Origin: Niallia sp. FSL W8-0635
GTDB taxonomy: Bacteria; Bacillota; Bacilli; Bacillales; Cytobacillaceae
Length of the DNA stretch: 64,000 nt
Assembly (NCBI RefSeq): GCF_038007965.1
Contig: NZ_JBBOYD010000002.1
Coordinates: forward strand, 124,001 to 188,000
Direction of reading: 5' to 3'
Within the stretch, counting starts at the first letter, position 1. Each line of letters starts with the position of its first letter. Positions 1 to 8,843 of this stretch are shown here, in pieces. Made by a program: the position numbers and the translations under genes. Under the pieces are notes generated by a model. That model had not been told where the DNA came from. It saw only the letters and a program-made list of their open reading frames with translations, and searched no databases.

Positions 1-72
1 GCTTTTGAAGTTTCAAGTGATGTTAATTCTCCAAAAAACAATTCACCTAGCTTAATTCAGCAAATTTGTTGA
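1..72 (+). CDS. SRAP (YedK/HMCES-like) protein, 3' end only
   Basis: The first 24 codons of the window, ending in TGA, encode the C-terminal tail of an SRAP protein. They match the last codons of the complete SRAP gene at 28577-29251 almost base for base, with two Asn-to-Ser changes and TGA in place of TAA. SRAP proteins form a covalent adduct with abasic sites in single-stranded DNA through an N-terminal Cys2, which lies outside the window here. The match places the left edge of the window inside the longer copy of the segment that is repeated at 28.6-31.1 kb. Confidence 0.85.
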   Translation, partial: AFEVSSDVNSPKNNSPSLIQQIC

Positions 73-599
73 TGAATTAACCAATTAGTAAAAATATGTC
101 GCCATACATAAATAAAGAAAGTTGCGAAGCTTTAACTATTTCACTATATATTTTTGCTGAATTATACCTAGGTCTACGAAAAAAGGTGAAGTCATTTTGT
201 TTATTTTCCAAACGAATGCTAATTAATCTATTAAAGATGAATACGCTTTTTTCTTTGAAGTCAAATTAATAAATGAAACTTCCGCTCATCTCTTTAATAT
301 AAATTCTATCGTAAGATTTAAATTAGTTACCTAAACCTAATATTGTTTTATATGTCTCCATCTTGTGGAGAAAAGATTCTTCACCACCTTCAAGATATTG
401 CAATATATGTTTAGTTATCTTGGCATTGCCATGATATCCTTGAGCTTCAACCCACCCTTTTCCATTATTTGAAGCTAGGACAATAACTTGCTCTGCACCT
501 GCATTAGTTACTATGCTGGGGTTACCCCCTCTGTTAGGATAGATGTCGTACGATACTTTAGTGTTATACTTTAAGTAAATAACACGGAGGTCGATCGAT

Positions 600-1112
600 A
601 TGAAAGAAAAAAATGGAGTACGATACTCGAAGGAACAAAAAGAGGCAATTGTTAAACGAATGATGCCACCACATAACGAATCAGTGGCTACTATCTCGAA
701 GGAAGAAGGCATCACAGAACCAACGTTGTACAAGTGGCGTAAGGCTGCACGTGAAGCTGGTGTGGCAACGCCTGGCAATGGACAAACAAGTGACAAATGG
801 ACCAGTCAAGATAAGTTTTTAATCGTGATGGAGACCTTTGCGATGAACGAAACGGAATTGGCTGAATACTGTCGTAAAAAGGGTTTGTACCGTGAACAGA
901 TTGAATTATGGCGATCTGTTTGTCTCCAGGCAAACGGACAAGTATTTGATCAATCAAAGCAGTTATCTGGTGCGTTAAAGGAAGAACAGAAACGGGCAAA
1001 ACAGTTAGAAAAAGATCTTCAAAAGAAGGAGAAAGCATTAGCGGAAGCTGCGGCGTTATTATTACTTAGAAAAAAGGCCCAAGCGATTTGGGGGGACGAC
1101 GAGGAAGAATGA
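600..1112 (+). CDS. IS3-family transposase OrfA
   Basis: 170 aa. The N-terminal part is a helix-turn-helix of the kind that binds IS ends (EQKEAIVKRM ... ISKEEGITEPTLYKWRKAA). The C-terminal third is a heptad-rich coiled coil (LKEEQKRAKQLEKDLQKKEK) expected to mediate multimerisation with OrfB. A GGAGG ribosome binding site sits about 8 bases before the ATG. It overlaps OrfB, which lies in the -1 frame. Confidence 0.9.
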   Translation: MKEKNGVRYSKEQKEAIVKRMMPPHNESVATISKEEGITEPTLYKWRKAAREAGVATPGNGQTSDKWTSQDKFLIVMETFAMNETELAEYCRKKGLYREQIELWRSVCLQANGQVFDQSKQLSGALKEEQKRAKQLEKDLQKKEKALAEAAALLLLRKKAQAIWGDDEEE

Positions 1113-2155
1113 TTAGCCCATCAAATCGCGCATTAGCTGTAGAACTCATCCAAGAAGCCAATCAAAATGGTGCGCGGTTAGCGAAGGCTTGTGAGGAACT
1201 TTATATTAGTGTACGAACCTACGAGCGCTGGGTGGCAGATGGTAAGGTTAAGGTCGATCAGCGTCCCTTTGCGAAAAGACCTGTTCCAAAAAATAAGTTG
1301 TCCGAGGAAGAGAAAAAGGAAATACTCGAGGTTGTTACACAAGAAGAATATGCCGACTTACCGCCGACACAAATTGTCCCAAAGCTTGCGGATAAAGGAA
1401 CATATATTGCGTCAGAATCTACGTTTTACCGTGTTTTACGTGAAGGAAAGATGCAACACCACCGTGGACGTAGTCAAAAGCCAACACGAAGAATCCCCGA
1501 GAGTCATCTGGCCACATCGCCAAATCAGGTGTGGACATGGGATATTACGTGGCTTGGTGGACCTGTGAAAGGCTTGTATTATCGCCTCTATTTAATACTC
1601 GATCTATTTAGTAGAAAAGCAGTTGGGTGGGAAGTATGGGAAAAGGAAGAAGCGACACACGCTGAATCACTTGTAAAAAAAGCAGTCATTAATGAGAAAA
1701 TCCAAGGGGCACCACTGGTGTTGCATTCAGACAATGGGAGTCCGATGAAAGCTGAGACTTTTTTAAGTTTACTTGAGAAGTTGGGGATCCAAAGTTCCTT
1801 TTCAAGACCACGTGTAAGCAATGATAATCCTTATTCAGAAGCCATGTTTCGAACACTTAAATACCGCCCTGATTATCCGCATAAGGGCTTTACCTCACTT
1901 GAAGAAGCCAGACAATGGGCACACCAATTTGTCCATTGGTATAATCATATTCATCTGCATAGTGGGCTGAATTATGTAACACCGGCACAGTGTCATGCCG
2001 GAGAACACGTAACCATATTGACAAAGAGAAAAGACGTATATGAAGCCGCAAAAGCGAAGCATCCAGAACGCTGGGCGAGGAGTCTAAGAAATTGGACACC
2101 TATTGAAAAAGTAGCACTTAATCCAATGCGTGATGAGGGAAAAAGGAAACGTTGA
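1109..2155 (+). CDS. IS3-family transposase OrfB (DDE integrase)
   Basis: Catalytic rve-type integrase domain. The three acidic residues can be placed: Asp in WTWDITWL, Asp in LHSDNGSPM and Glu in NPYSEAMFRTLK. The C-terminal HWYNHIHLHSGLNYVTP is typical of IS3 OrfB. I chose the ATG at 1109, which overlaps the OrfA stop as ATGA with GAGGAAG just upstream, so translational coupling is possible. The frame is also open from a TTG at 1088, so a programmed -1 frameshift giving an OrfAB fusion, common in IS3 elements, remains an alternative. Confidence 0.9.
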   Translation: MISPSNRALAVELIQEANQNGARLAKACEELYISVRTYERWVADGKVKVDQRPFAKRPVPKNKLSEEEKKEILEVVTQEEYADLPPTQIVPKLADKGTYIASESTFYRVLREGKMQHHRGRSQKPTRRIPESHLATSPNQVWTWDITWLGGPVKGLYYRLYLILDLFSRKAVGWEVWEKEEATHAESLVKKAVINEKIQGAPLVLHSDNGSPMKAETFLSLLEKLGIQSSFSRPRVSNDNPYSEAMFRTLKYRPDYPHKGFTSLEEARQWAHQFVHWYNHIHLHSGLNYVTPAQCHAGEHVTILTKRKDVYEAAKAKHPERWARSLRNWTPIEKVALNPMRDEGKRKR

Positions 2156-2178
2156 GTCCGCCTTAATACACTTTATTC

Positions 2179-2230
2179 CCTGATGATTTGAATGGAAAGA
2201 ATGGATTTCCTTTCCATTCAAATCATCAGG
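2179..2230. repeat. 21-bp perfect inverted repeat inside the IS3 element
   Basis: Arms at 2179-2199 and 2210-2230 are perfectly complementary over 21 bp with a 10-base loop, just after the OrfB stop and before the right terminal repeat. There is no T-tract after it, so it is not a simple intrinsic terminator. It could block readthrough or serve as a structural end signal. Confidence 0.8.
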
Positions 2231-4953
2231 CCAGCAAGCGTAACGCGGTAGCCTTGACTGAACACAACACTAAAGTAACTAAATGCGACAACTATGTTGA
2301 CAAACACCGGTTATGAGTAACTATAATTACTTGCCTTTTGTTTTTTATTTTTTTTAAACTTTCAACTAAATTTTTATATATATATTGGCTATCCAAATTA
2401 TCTTCCGGCTGATCGATAAGAAGTGGTGTATTATCGTTGGTATGTAGGCCAAAATTAAAAATAAATGTGAGAATTGCAGCGACTTTTTGTCCAAGAGATA
2501 AAGTTTCAATTGGAAGTAATAAAACTCCTTGTGATTTAGTGGATTCTTTAGAATTAATATTAAAATAAATATCAAAATCATCTTTAGCAGCAAAATACTT
2601 TCTTAGACATGCATCAATATTATTTTGATTTATAAATAATCCTTTAATTATTTCTCTATAAATTGAGTTTAAATTTTGACCTGTAATTGCTTCGTAACCT
2701 TCATTTACATCGTATAAAGACTTGTTAGCATTACTTTTCATAACACTAGATAAGCTAACTATCGCTTCTAACTTACTGAATCTTTGCCAAAGTAGTAATT
2801 CAAGAAAATCTAAAAAATCAATTTTTTCTATGATTTGGTATAGATATCTTTCAACATCTCCCCAGGTTAATAACAAACCTTTTATATGACGTTCTCTATT
2901 TATATTAAATAGTAGCTCTTCTAAGAAATCATGTTGTGGTTTATTACCGTGACCATAGTATATTTGCAAAATTTTTTTATTATTTTCATTAAAGCTGCTT
3001 ATTTTTTCTGATACTATCTTTTTTCGTTCATTCATAGAAATCTTTAAAGAAGGTATTTGTTCTTTTAAATATTTTCTGTATTCCTATTAGTATTTCGAAG
3101 CTCCATAAGAAAAGAATCTATTTCATCAAACCTTATACCGTCGAAAATAACCTCTTTTACAAAGTCACCAATCTCACCTTTTTCTATTCTATGTACAATA
3201 TTATTTATAGAATAGCTTTGGCGAAAAACATTATTTAAGATATCATTCTTGAGATATCCAGTTACTGGTCCAATTTGCTCACCGCTAATCTTATATAAAT
3301 CTATCCAGTGATCTGCTAAAATTAATTTATGCATATCATTTCTTTCTTCCTTAAATGCCTTTTCTAAGAAAAATTCAGAAGTATAATACTCCTTGTGGGG
3401 GTCTAGCTGTGAAATAAATTTTAGCATATAGTCATCGTTATTATAGGTAAACTCAATTTCTATAACTCTATGTTCTGCGAGAAACTTAAGCTGTTGCTGA
3501 TTAGCAGATGTACGTGAAAAAATAGTATCTATTAAATTTAGTAATGTAGACTTTCCAGTACCTCTGCCACCAATAATACAATTCAAATCTTTTGAAAAAT
3601 CTACATAGAAACCGTTATCACCAATACTTATATTCCCTAAAAAACCCTTATCAGAGGGTTTTACATGGATATTTTTAATGAATTTATCAGTTACTTGTGG
3701 TTTCTCAGTGTAAATAGAAAACTTATAATCAGTTAATGCTTTTCTAAAACTGTTGAAAGATAATTCGTTTATCTTAATCCATGTATTTCTTATACCTATA
3801 TCTTCTAGATAGTGAGAATCACCTTCATATATTATACAGAAGTCTTCTTTTCTTTTGTTTGAGTATTGTAAAATTTTTTTTTCAAACAGGTTATCTATAT
3901 TATTTAAACTTGTAAATCCTAAAAGATGACTAGTAGCAAAGAGTTCCTTTTTATATAAACCAGTACCTAAGAAATCAGAAGAGTTAATGTGGGCTATATA
4001 ACCTATTCCACCAATCTTTTGAATTTTTTTAATAATAGTTAGGCTAGTATCTATTGTTCCATCTACAGTAGAGTAAATATGGTTATTTACTAACTTCTGT
4101 ACTTCAGAAATGCTACTTTCATCAAATATTCCTACTACATGGTTTTTATCAGAACAGGATATTTCTAACCCTAACAGTAAGAAAATTGATTTCCGGTATG
4201 TTGCACTTGATTTTATTCTTGTTTTAAAATACTCATTTAAGGCAAATTTGAGTTTATCATATCCTCCGATTGTGTTGTGATCTGTAATCACAACTAATTG
4301 AATGTTTTCACTATATAATTTATGTGCAATTAACATGTAGGTTAGATACTCTTTAAAGTTTTCATAGGGTATGTTCTTTTCTTCAAGTAACTTATAGTAT
4401 CCATTACCCTCAAAATTTCCTTTTGTTATTTGTTCTGAAAAAGTTTGTATTTGTTCCTTATTAAATAATAATTCCCTTTCGCATATCTCTAAGATATCTT
4501 CAACTTCTAATTCTTTATACGTTTTTCCTTTGGTGAGTTTATAATCATGGGAAGCAGGAGTATGTAAGTGTATTTCACATTTTTGCAATGTACCAAATTT
4601 AGTTTTATTTTTTTTAAATTCATTAACTAGTGTATTCAATGAATTGACCTCCTTGCTGGTATATTCAATTATAAAAAGTACTAATTATGGAGATCAACAT
4701 TATAGAAGCCATTCCGAGTACTTTCTATAGCAAATGTCAATGCTCCTATAAAATATTATAATTTTTAAAACACTCTCATTTGTAATTAATGGTAATTATA
4801 TCAATAATTTTCTTAGTAGAGAAATGTTTTTTATAATAAACCACCACTCAATTTCTTCTGACAAGTAGTAGTGTTAATCAATGTAATCCCCTGAAATTTG
4901 GAGCGGATGTTAGCGAATCTAAATATTTTTAAACTTCTTCTCATTTGTAATAG

Positions 4954-4985
4954 GTGAAACAAAGAATTCAGATTTTTGATATAAT
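4954..4985 (+). promoter_or_regulatory. Candidate extended -10 promoter
   Basis: TGATATAAT at 4977-4985 is a perfect extended -10 (TGnTATAAT), with a weak -35-like GTGAAAC about 20 bases upstream. It lies about 60 bases before the ATG at 5045. The rest of 4640-5044 shows no gene; two short similar stretches containing CTCATTTGTAAT occur at about 4771 and 4939. Confidence 0.45.
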
Positions 4986-5044
4986 TACCAATATCCTAAT
5001 TAGATAAGGAAAACTACTTAAATCAGAATTGGAGAAAGAACAAT

Positions 5045-5467
5045 ATGAAATTTTCAAAGATAGGTTGGTCTCTTGTTACAGCAGCTGCAACGATAATTAT
5101 TGGCTATGGTGCAAAGAAGGGGAAAATTCCTTTTATTTCATCTAAGATAGTTGACCTATCTAAAGTTGCTTCTGATACAGTACTTAATGAAGAGAAATCG
5201 TTTGGTGGCCTTAAAGAGAGCACGCTCAATGAGATAGCAACAAATACTTATAAAGGTGTGAAAGCATTTATTGACGACAGTGAATTAGTGTTCAAGTTTA
5301 GATCTAATTCGAATAAAATGATTTTAGAGTCGAAATTTAAAATAGATGCTGCTGGAAAGTTAGTTATGACTTTTGTATCTGGAAATTATGGAAACCATCC
5401 TACAGCACCATTGTTTTTTAAAGATAATTTAGTTGAAGCAATGAATAAAGCCAATAGAACTTTGTAA
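5045..5467 (+). CDS. Hypothetical protein with N-terminal hydrophobic segment
   Basis: 140 aa, not recognised. Residues 8-22 (WSLVTAAATIIIGYG) are a plausible membrane anchor or signal segment followed by lysines (AKKGK); the rest is soluble and mixed charge. GGAG lies about 10 bases before the ATG. Codons from about 65 onward are repeated, with changes, in a truncated form at 29256-29420, so this is the intact member of a duplicated pair. It is followed by a strong leader hairpin of the next unit. Confidence 0.7.
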   Translation: MKFSKIGWSLVTAAATIIIGYGAKKGKIPFISSKIVDLSKVASDTVLNEEKSFGGLKESTLNEIATNTYKGVKAFIDDSELVFKFRSNSNKMILESKFKIDAAGKLVMTFVSGNYGNHPTAPLFFKDNLVEAMNKANRTL

Positions 5468-5634
5468 AAGATTATAGATATGGAATTTATGACTGTGAAG
5501 TACCTTCAAGTATAAGATAGTATATTTCACTTTTTTGATAACTTCTGAAACTATTGAAAATAATAGGATAAAAAGTTAAACTTAAATCAGATTATTTTTC
5601 TATTTTGGATTTTTCTTTTACTTAGTAAATGTAG

Positions 5635-5694
5635 AGCCTTTGGGTTCAGTTTTAATAGCAGCTGTGCTATTAACTGTCCTGAAGGCTTTTTTTT
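5635..5694 (+). terminator. Long terminator-like leader hairpin (copy A)
   Basis: AGCCTTTGGG pairs with the distal CCTGAAGGCT, with an inner stem AATAGC/GCTATT, followed by eight T. It stands between the 5045 gene and the next operon, about 70 bases before a leader peptide, so it could be either a terminator or an attenuator. An identical copy lies at 29595-29654. Confidence 0.7.
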
Positions 5695-5761
5695 ATGAAA
5701 AAAGTAAATGACAAAAAAGAAAATTAATAGAAATGAAACAAAATACTAGGAGGGAAAGGTT

Positions 5762-5818
5762 TTGACGACGACTAAATTATTTGATTCTAATGTCTGTAGG
5801 AGGATTGCATATGTATAA
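5762..5818 (+). CDS. 18-codon leader peptide
   Basis: A TTG start 8 bases after AGGAGG opens a short frame, MTTTKLFDSNVCRRIAYV, that stops at TAA 5816-5818, inside the start of the next gene (ATG 5811). The ribosome binding site of the next gene (GGAGG, 5799-5803) lies within this short frame. The arrangement is kept in the duplicate at 29726-29782. It suggests translational coupling; the peptide itself may have no function. Confidence 0.5.
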   Translation: MTTTKLFDSNVCRRIAYV

Positions 5819-6341
5819 AATCACATGCTTTTGTTCTCTAGAACCTACAAAGTTAGAAAGCTTATTAAAGGGTATAGGATTTTCAAGTAAAAAAGATGGA
5901 TTGGAATGGTATTTTGAAGATATAGTTTTTCGTATTGAACCATTTAAAGGACATTCTAATCAAAGAGAAAAGGGATATAGAGTGTATTTTAATGGTAAAA
6001 ATACTATGAGCTTTTCTTATATGTTTGACCTTTCATTAGGAACTTTAAATACTACAATTACCTGTATTGAGTATATGTTAAGGGAGGAAGGGAAAAACTC
6101 TAATGATTGGCTATCACTTTTAGATAATAGTCCCTCTATAATTACTATTGACACAAGGGGTTTCTATCAAAAAAACAGTATAAATATAATTGTTACTAAT
6201 AATACTGTAGTGTTCCAATTGAGAAGTAAAAAGAATACAAGCTTAAAATTAATAAGCGGGTTAAAAAGGATCGAAGAATTGGTTGAATATATTATTCCAA
6301 CCACTTACGATCTTTTTTCATTTGAGGAGGAATTAGCATAA
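5811..6341 (+). CDS. Hypothetical protein, first gene of a two-gene unit
   Basis: 176 aa from the ATG at 5811, chosen because GGAGG lies 7 bases upstream; the frame is open further back to a TTG at 5781. No family recognised. It is a soluble alpha/beta-looking protein with an acidic end (FSFEEELA). It ends in TAATG, overlapping the start of the next gene, so the two are translationally coupled. A decayed copy with one extra A lies at 29775-30306. Confidence 0.75.
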   Translation: MYKITCFCSLEPTKLESLLKGIGFSSKKDGLEWYFEDIVFRIEPFKGHSNQREKGYRVYFNGKNTMSFSYMFDLSLGTLNTTITCIEYMLREEGKNSNDWLSLLDNSPSIITIDTRGFYQKNSINIIVTNNTVVFQLRSKKNTSLKLISGLKRIEELVEYIIPTTYDLFSFEEELA

Positions 6342-6757
6342 TGGTTGATTTTTATACTAGTAAACATTTCTATCAAATTCGTGAAAATATATTATTGATT
6401 GACGGAAAAATAGAAGAAAAGGGCAATATTTCTGTATATCATCTTATAAAAGATGAACCCGCTTTTATTAAAATATCTCAAAAAGGCAATATACCAAAAA
6501 TAATAAAAACAGAAGATGTATTATTCGTTGATAATTCATCAGAAATTTATCATGGCCAAAAAACAATTAAGAAACATTTTCTCGTGTCGGTTCTACTTAA
6601 ATTTAATGAGCAAGAAAGATATATAACTACAGATATTTTGGCTGCTAATGAGGACCATGCAAAGAGAATTATCAAGGTCAACTATAGTATGTTTCATATT
6701 TTAAATATAAATGTTAAGAATGTGAACATCGTTAGGTTATTCAATAACTTCCAATAA
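6341..6757 (+). CDS. Hypothetical protein, second gene of the unit
   Basis: 138 aa, not recognised. It starts at the ATG overlapping the previous stop, with AGGAGG 10 bases upstream. The sequence is lysine- and isoleucine-rich with no membrane segment. Strong strand pairing with the preceding gene and conservation of both in the duplication suggest the two proteins work together. The copy at 30306-30722 has a premature TAA. Confidence 0.75.
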   Translation: MVDFYTSKHFYQIRENILLIDGKIEEKGNISVYHLIKDEPAFIKISQKGNIPKIIKTEDVLFVDNSSEIYHGQKTIKKHFLVSVLLKFNEQERYITTDILAANEDHAKRIIKVNYSMFHILNINVKNVNIVRLFNNFQ

Positions 6758-6767
6758 GGAAAAGGGA

Positions 6768-6803
6768 GAAACCACTACTATTATCAATAGTAGTGGTTTC
6801 TTA
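6768..6803 (+). terminator. Intrinsic terminator
   Basis: GAAACCACTACTATT (6768-6782) pairs perfectly with AATAGTAGTGGTTTC (6786-6800), ending in TT. It closes the two-gene unit. The duplicate near 30732-30768 has drifted. Confidence 0.7.
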
Positions 6804-6862
6804 ATGAAAATATTTAATGATGCTTCATTTAATATTGATAAGAAAAACGGAGGAAAAGTTTT

Positions 6863-7030
6863 ATGAATAGATTTGAAGATTTAATTAAAATACTAAAAAA
6901 ACGTGGATGGGATTATACAATGAAAAAAAATGGAAACATTAGATTTATTTTAGGGAATCAAGAAATTATATGCTTTAAAGTGGACGCAGAAGGTATTAAA
7001 AAAATCATACTTGATATTATAAACTGGTAA
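6863..7030 (+). CDS. Small protein with HicA-like look (55 aa)
   Basis: ATG 6863 follows GGAGG by 9 bases. The product begins MNRFEDLIKILKKRGWDY, contains a short strand NIRFILGNQEIICF and ends KKIILDIINW. The helix followed by beta strands is loosely like small HicA-type or double-stranded-RNA-binding-like folds, but I cannot assign it. A copy without its start codon remains at 30774-30932, which argues that this was a real gene. Confidence 0.6.
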   Translation: MNRFEDLIKILKKRGWDYTMKKNGNIRFILGNQEIICFKVDAEGIKKIILDIINW

Positions 7031-7224
7031 ACTAAAAGGATTATATTAGAGGGCAGAAAATCCCTTTAGAACACTTATTATACATTTTAGATAAAGAATC
7101 TTCCTCTTTTAACAGAAGCGCAAATAACAGCTATTTTGTAAGTTTGAGAGTGTCTAGAACAAATACGATACAATATATATATATGGGTGTTTATGGCATC
7201 ATAAAAATGTAGGGTATGGCATTA

Positions 7225-7260
7225 AATTTGTGCAATAGGGCCGTAGGCCCTGCACAAATT
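7225..7260. repeat. Hairpin in the IS21 left end
   Basis: AATTTGTGC ... AGGGCC gta GGCCCT GCACAAATT forms an almost perfect two-part stem directly upstream of istA. Such hairpins can shield a transposase gene from outside transcription; that role is inferred. Confidence 0.65.
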
Positions 7261-7337
7261 AAAAAACCACTTGTCAACATTCCAAAATACACATACACTT
7301 CCTGTTGGGACAAACAAGCGCAGGAGGTATTAAGGAG

Positions 7338-8843
7338 ATGTTGGCAGTGGCCGAAATTAATTATATCAGACATGAGGTAAACATAAAAGACAGTAACTAT
7401 TCGGAGATTGCACAAAGAATAGGAAGAGATCGTAGAACTGTTAAGAAGTATGCAGAACAGGATGATTTTAGTCCTGTAGAAAATATCAAACAAGACAGAC
7501 CATCTCCAGTGATGGATCCTATTAAACATATAGTAGATGAATGGTTAATAGAAGATTTTAAACAAAAGAGAAAATTCCGTAGAACTGCAAAGAGAATTTG
7601 GGAGCAATTAAAAGAGGAGTTTGATTTTAAGGGTTCTGATCGAACAGTAAGAAACTACATATCCCATCGAAAAAAAGAACTATTAAATGAAACGAATCAA
7701 GCAGCGTTATCACTAGAGAGCAAACCTGGGTCAGCTCAAGTGGATTTTGGAGAAGCTCCGTTTAAATATCAAGGGGAACAGATAACTCTACCCTATCTGG
7801 TTCTTTCTTATCCATATAGTAATTCATTTTATTTTCAGGTATTCCCCGCTCAAAACAAAGAGTGTTTTTTAGAAGGATTAAAGCGTATTTTTCACCATAT
7901 GGGTGGTGTTCCAAGAACAATTAGATTCGATAATCTTTCAGCTGCCGTAAAGAAGGTATTGCCAAATGGCGAACGGCAGTTAACAGAGGAATTTCAGAAC
8001 TTCGTTCTACACTATGGGTTCGAAAGTGAATTTTGTAATCCTAATAGTGGGAATGAAAAGGGTCATGTGGAAGCAATGGTGAAATATGTGAGAAACAATT
8101 ATTTATTGCCTGGTCTCCACGTACTGAATTTAGACGAACTTAATAAGACGTTGTGGGAAAAAGCTGAGAAAGATCGTGAGAGAAAACATTATGAAAAGGA
8201 ATCTTTCATATCCCAGCTGTTTGAAGAGGATCGGAAAGCCTTTTTGGTTTTACCAAGTAAGGAATACCAATGCATCAGATACGAAACAGTGAAAGCCGAT
8301 AAGTACGGTTATATTAAAGTAGAAAAAAATCTATATTCTACTTCACCAAGATACGCTTTAAATAAGGTTCTAATTCGTATTTCATATAATTCAATTGATA
8401 TTCTTACAGATGATTATCAACTAGTCGTTAGCCATCCTCGACTCTATGGTCAATATAGAAAATCGATTAATTGGCAGCCATACTTAAATCTAATGGCCAA
8501 ACGTCCTATGGCACTTAAATATACTAGTTTCTATGAGCAGTTACCACAAGAATGGCAAACATATTTTAATTCATGTACTTCCTCTGAAAAATCAGAAGCC
8601 CTGAAGTTATTAGGTACAGTGATGAAAGATTATGATTTTAGTAAAATTACTGAAGCGCTGAAGATTGCATCAGAGCATGGTCATCCTTCGGTTGAATCAA
8701 TTAAACAAGTATTCTACCAACTAATTAATGGTCGAGGGATACGCGAAGAAGTACATCTCCAAAAGTCATTGCCTATTATGCCGGAGGCTACTAGAGGTCT
8801 ACAGCATTATAATCAGCTTCTAAAAGGAGCTGAAATAAATTGA
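7338..8843 (+). CDS. istA: IS21 transposase IstA
   Basis: 501 aa from the ATG at 7338, which has AGGAGG 10 bases upstream; the frame is open back to 7305. It has an N-terminal helix-turn-helix (YSEIAQRIGRDRRTVKKYAE), then an integrase core with SAQVDFGEAPF (first Asp), PRTIRFDNLSAAVKK (second Asp) and NEKGHVEAMVKYVRNN (Glu). The length is normal for IstA. It overlaps istB by four bases (TTGA), a typical coupled arrangement. Confidence 0.93.
   Translation: MLAVAEINYIRHEVNIKDSNYSEIAQRIGRDRRTVKKYAEQDDFSPVENIKQDRPSPVMDPIKHIVDEWLIEDFKQKRKFRRTAKRIWEQLKEEFDFKGSDRTVRNYISHRKKELLNETNQAALSLESKPGSAQVDFGEAPFKYQGEQITLPYLVLSYPYSNSFYFQVFPAQNKECFLEGLKRIFHHMGGVPRTIRFDNLSAAVKKVLPNGERQLTEEFQNFVLHYGFESEFCNPNSGNEKGHVEAMVKYVRNNYLLPGLHVLNLDELNKTLWEKAEKDRERKHYEKESFISQLFEEDRKAFLVLPSKEYQCIRYETVKADKYGYIKVEKNLYSTSPRYALNKVLIRISYNSIDILTDDYQLVVSHPRLYGQYRKSINWQPYLNLMAKRPMALKYTSFYEQLPQEWQTYFNSCTSSEKSEALKLLGTVMKDYDFSKITEALKIASEHGHPSVESIKQVFYQLINGRGIREEVHLQKSLPIMPEATRGLQHYNQLLKGAEIN

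Larger units (their letters stand above)
525..2308 (+). mobile_element. IS3-family insertion sequence
   Basis: The boundaries come from the interrupted PHP-AAA gene: GGTTA at 520-524 is repeated at 2309-2313, and deleting one copy plus the insert restores the gene. Imperfect inverted ends are visible, with the shared blocks ATAGnTGTCG and TACTTTAGTGTT at roughly 532-565 and 2268-2302 (reverse complement). It carries two overlapping transposase genes and a strong internal hairpin before the right end. Both genes are open, so it may still be active. Confidence 0.88.
323..4639 (-). pseudogene. PHP-domain AAA ATPase (TrlF-like), broken by an IS and a frameshift
   Basis: Three reverse-strand pieces make one gene of about 840 codons. 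Residues 1-524 (4639 to 3065) hold an N-terminal PHP-type metal site (EIHLHTPASHD, VVITDHNT) and a Walker A loop GGRGTGKST. Residues from 3035 to 2314 hold the ABC-like signature SLGQK, Walker B LLIDQPEDNLD and the end VIIVTHN. The tail resumes on the far side of the IS3 element as NPSIVTNAGAEQ, runs through LEGGEESF and stops at 323. Joining THN to PSIV across the element restores the reading frame. A second lesion is a lost A in the run at 3072-3075; adding one A rejoins the frames as TEKYLKEQIPSLK. PHP plus ABC-ATPase proteins are nucleic-acid related and some act in defence; the TrlF label comes from memory of family naming. Confidence 0.85.
5238..7165. repeat. Segmental duplication, copy A
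   Basis: From CAACAAATACTTATA at 5238 to TCTAGAACA near 7162, this stretch is almost the same as 29256-31066. Copy A is the less damaged one: three small genes here are intact but broken in copy B. In copy A the SRAP end (1-72) and this block are separated by the PHP-AAA gene and the start of the 5045 gene; in copy B the SRAP gene abuts the block directly. Confidence 0.85.

Noticed and set aside
323..796. Reverse-strand frame across the IS3 left end as one gene
   Set aside because: Its first 90 codons are antisense to OrfA. Only the last 62 codons are real, as the tail of the interrupted PHP-AAA gene.
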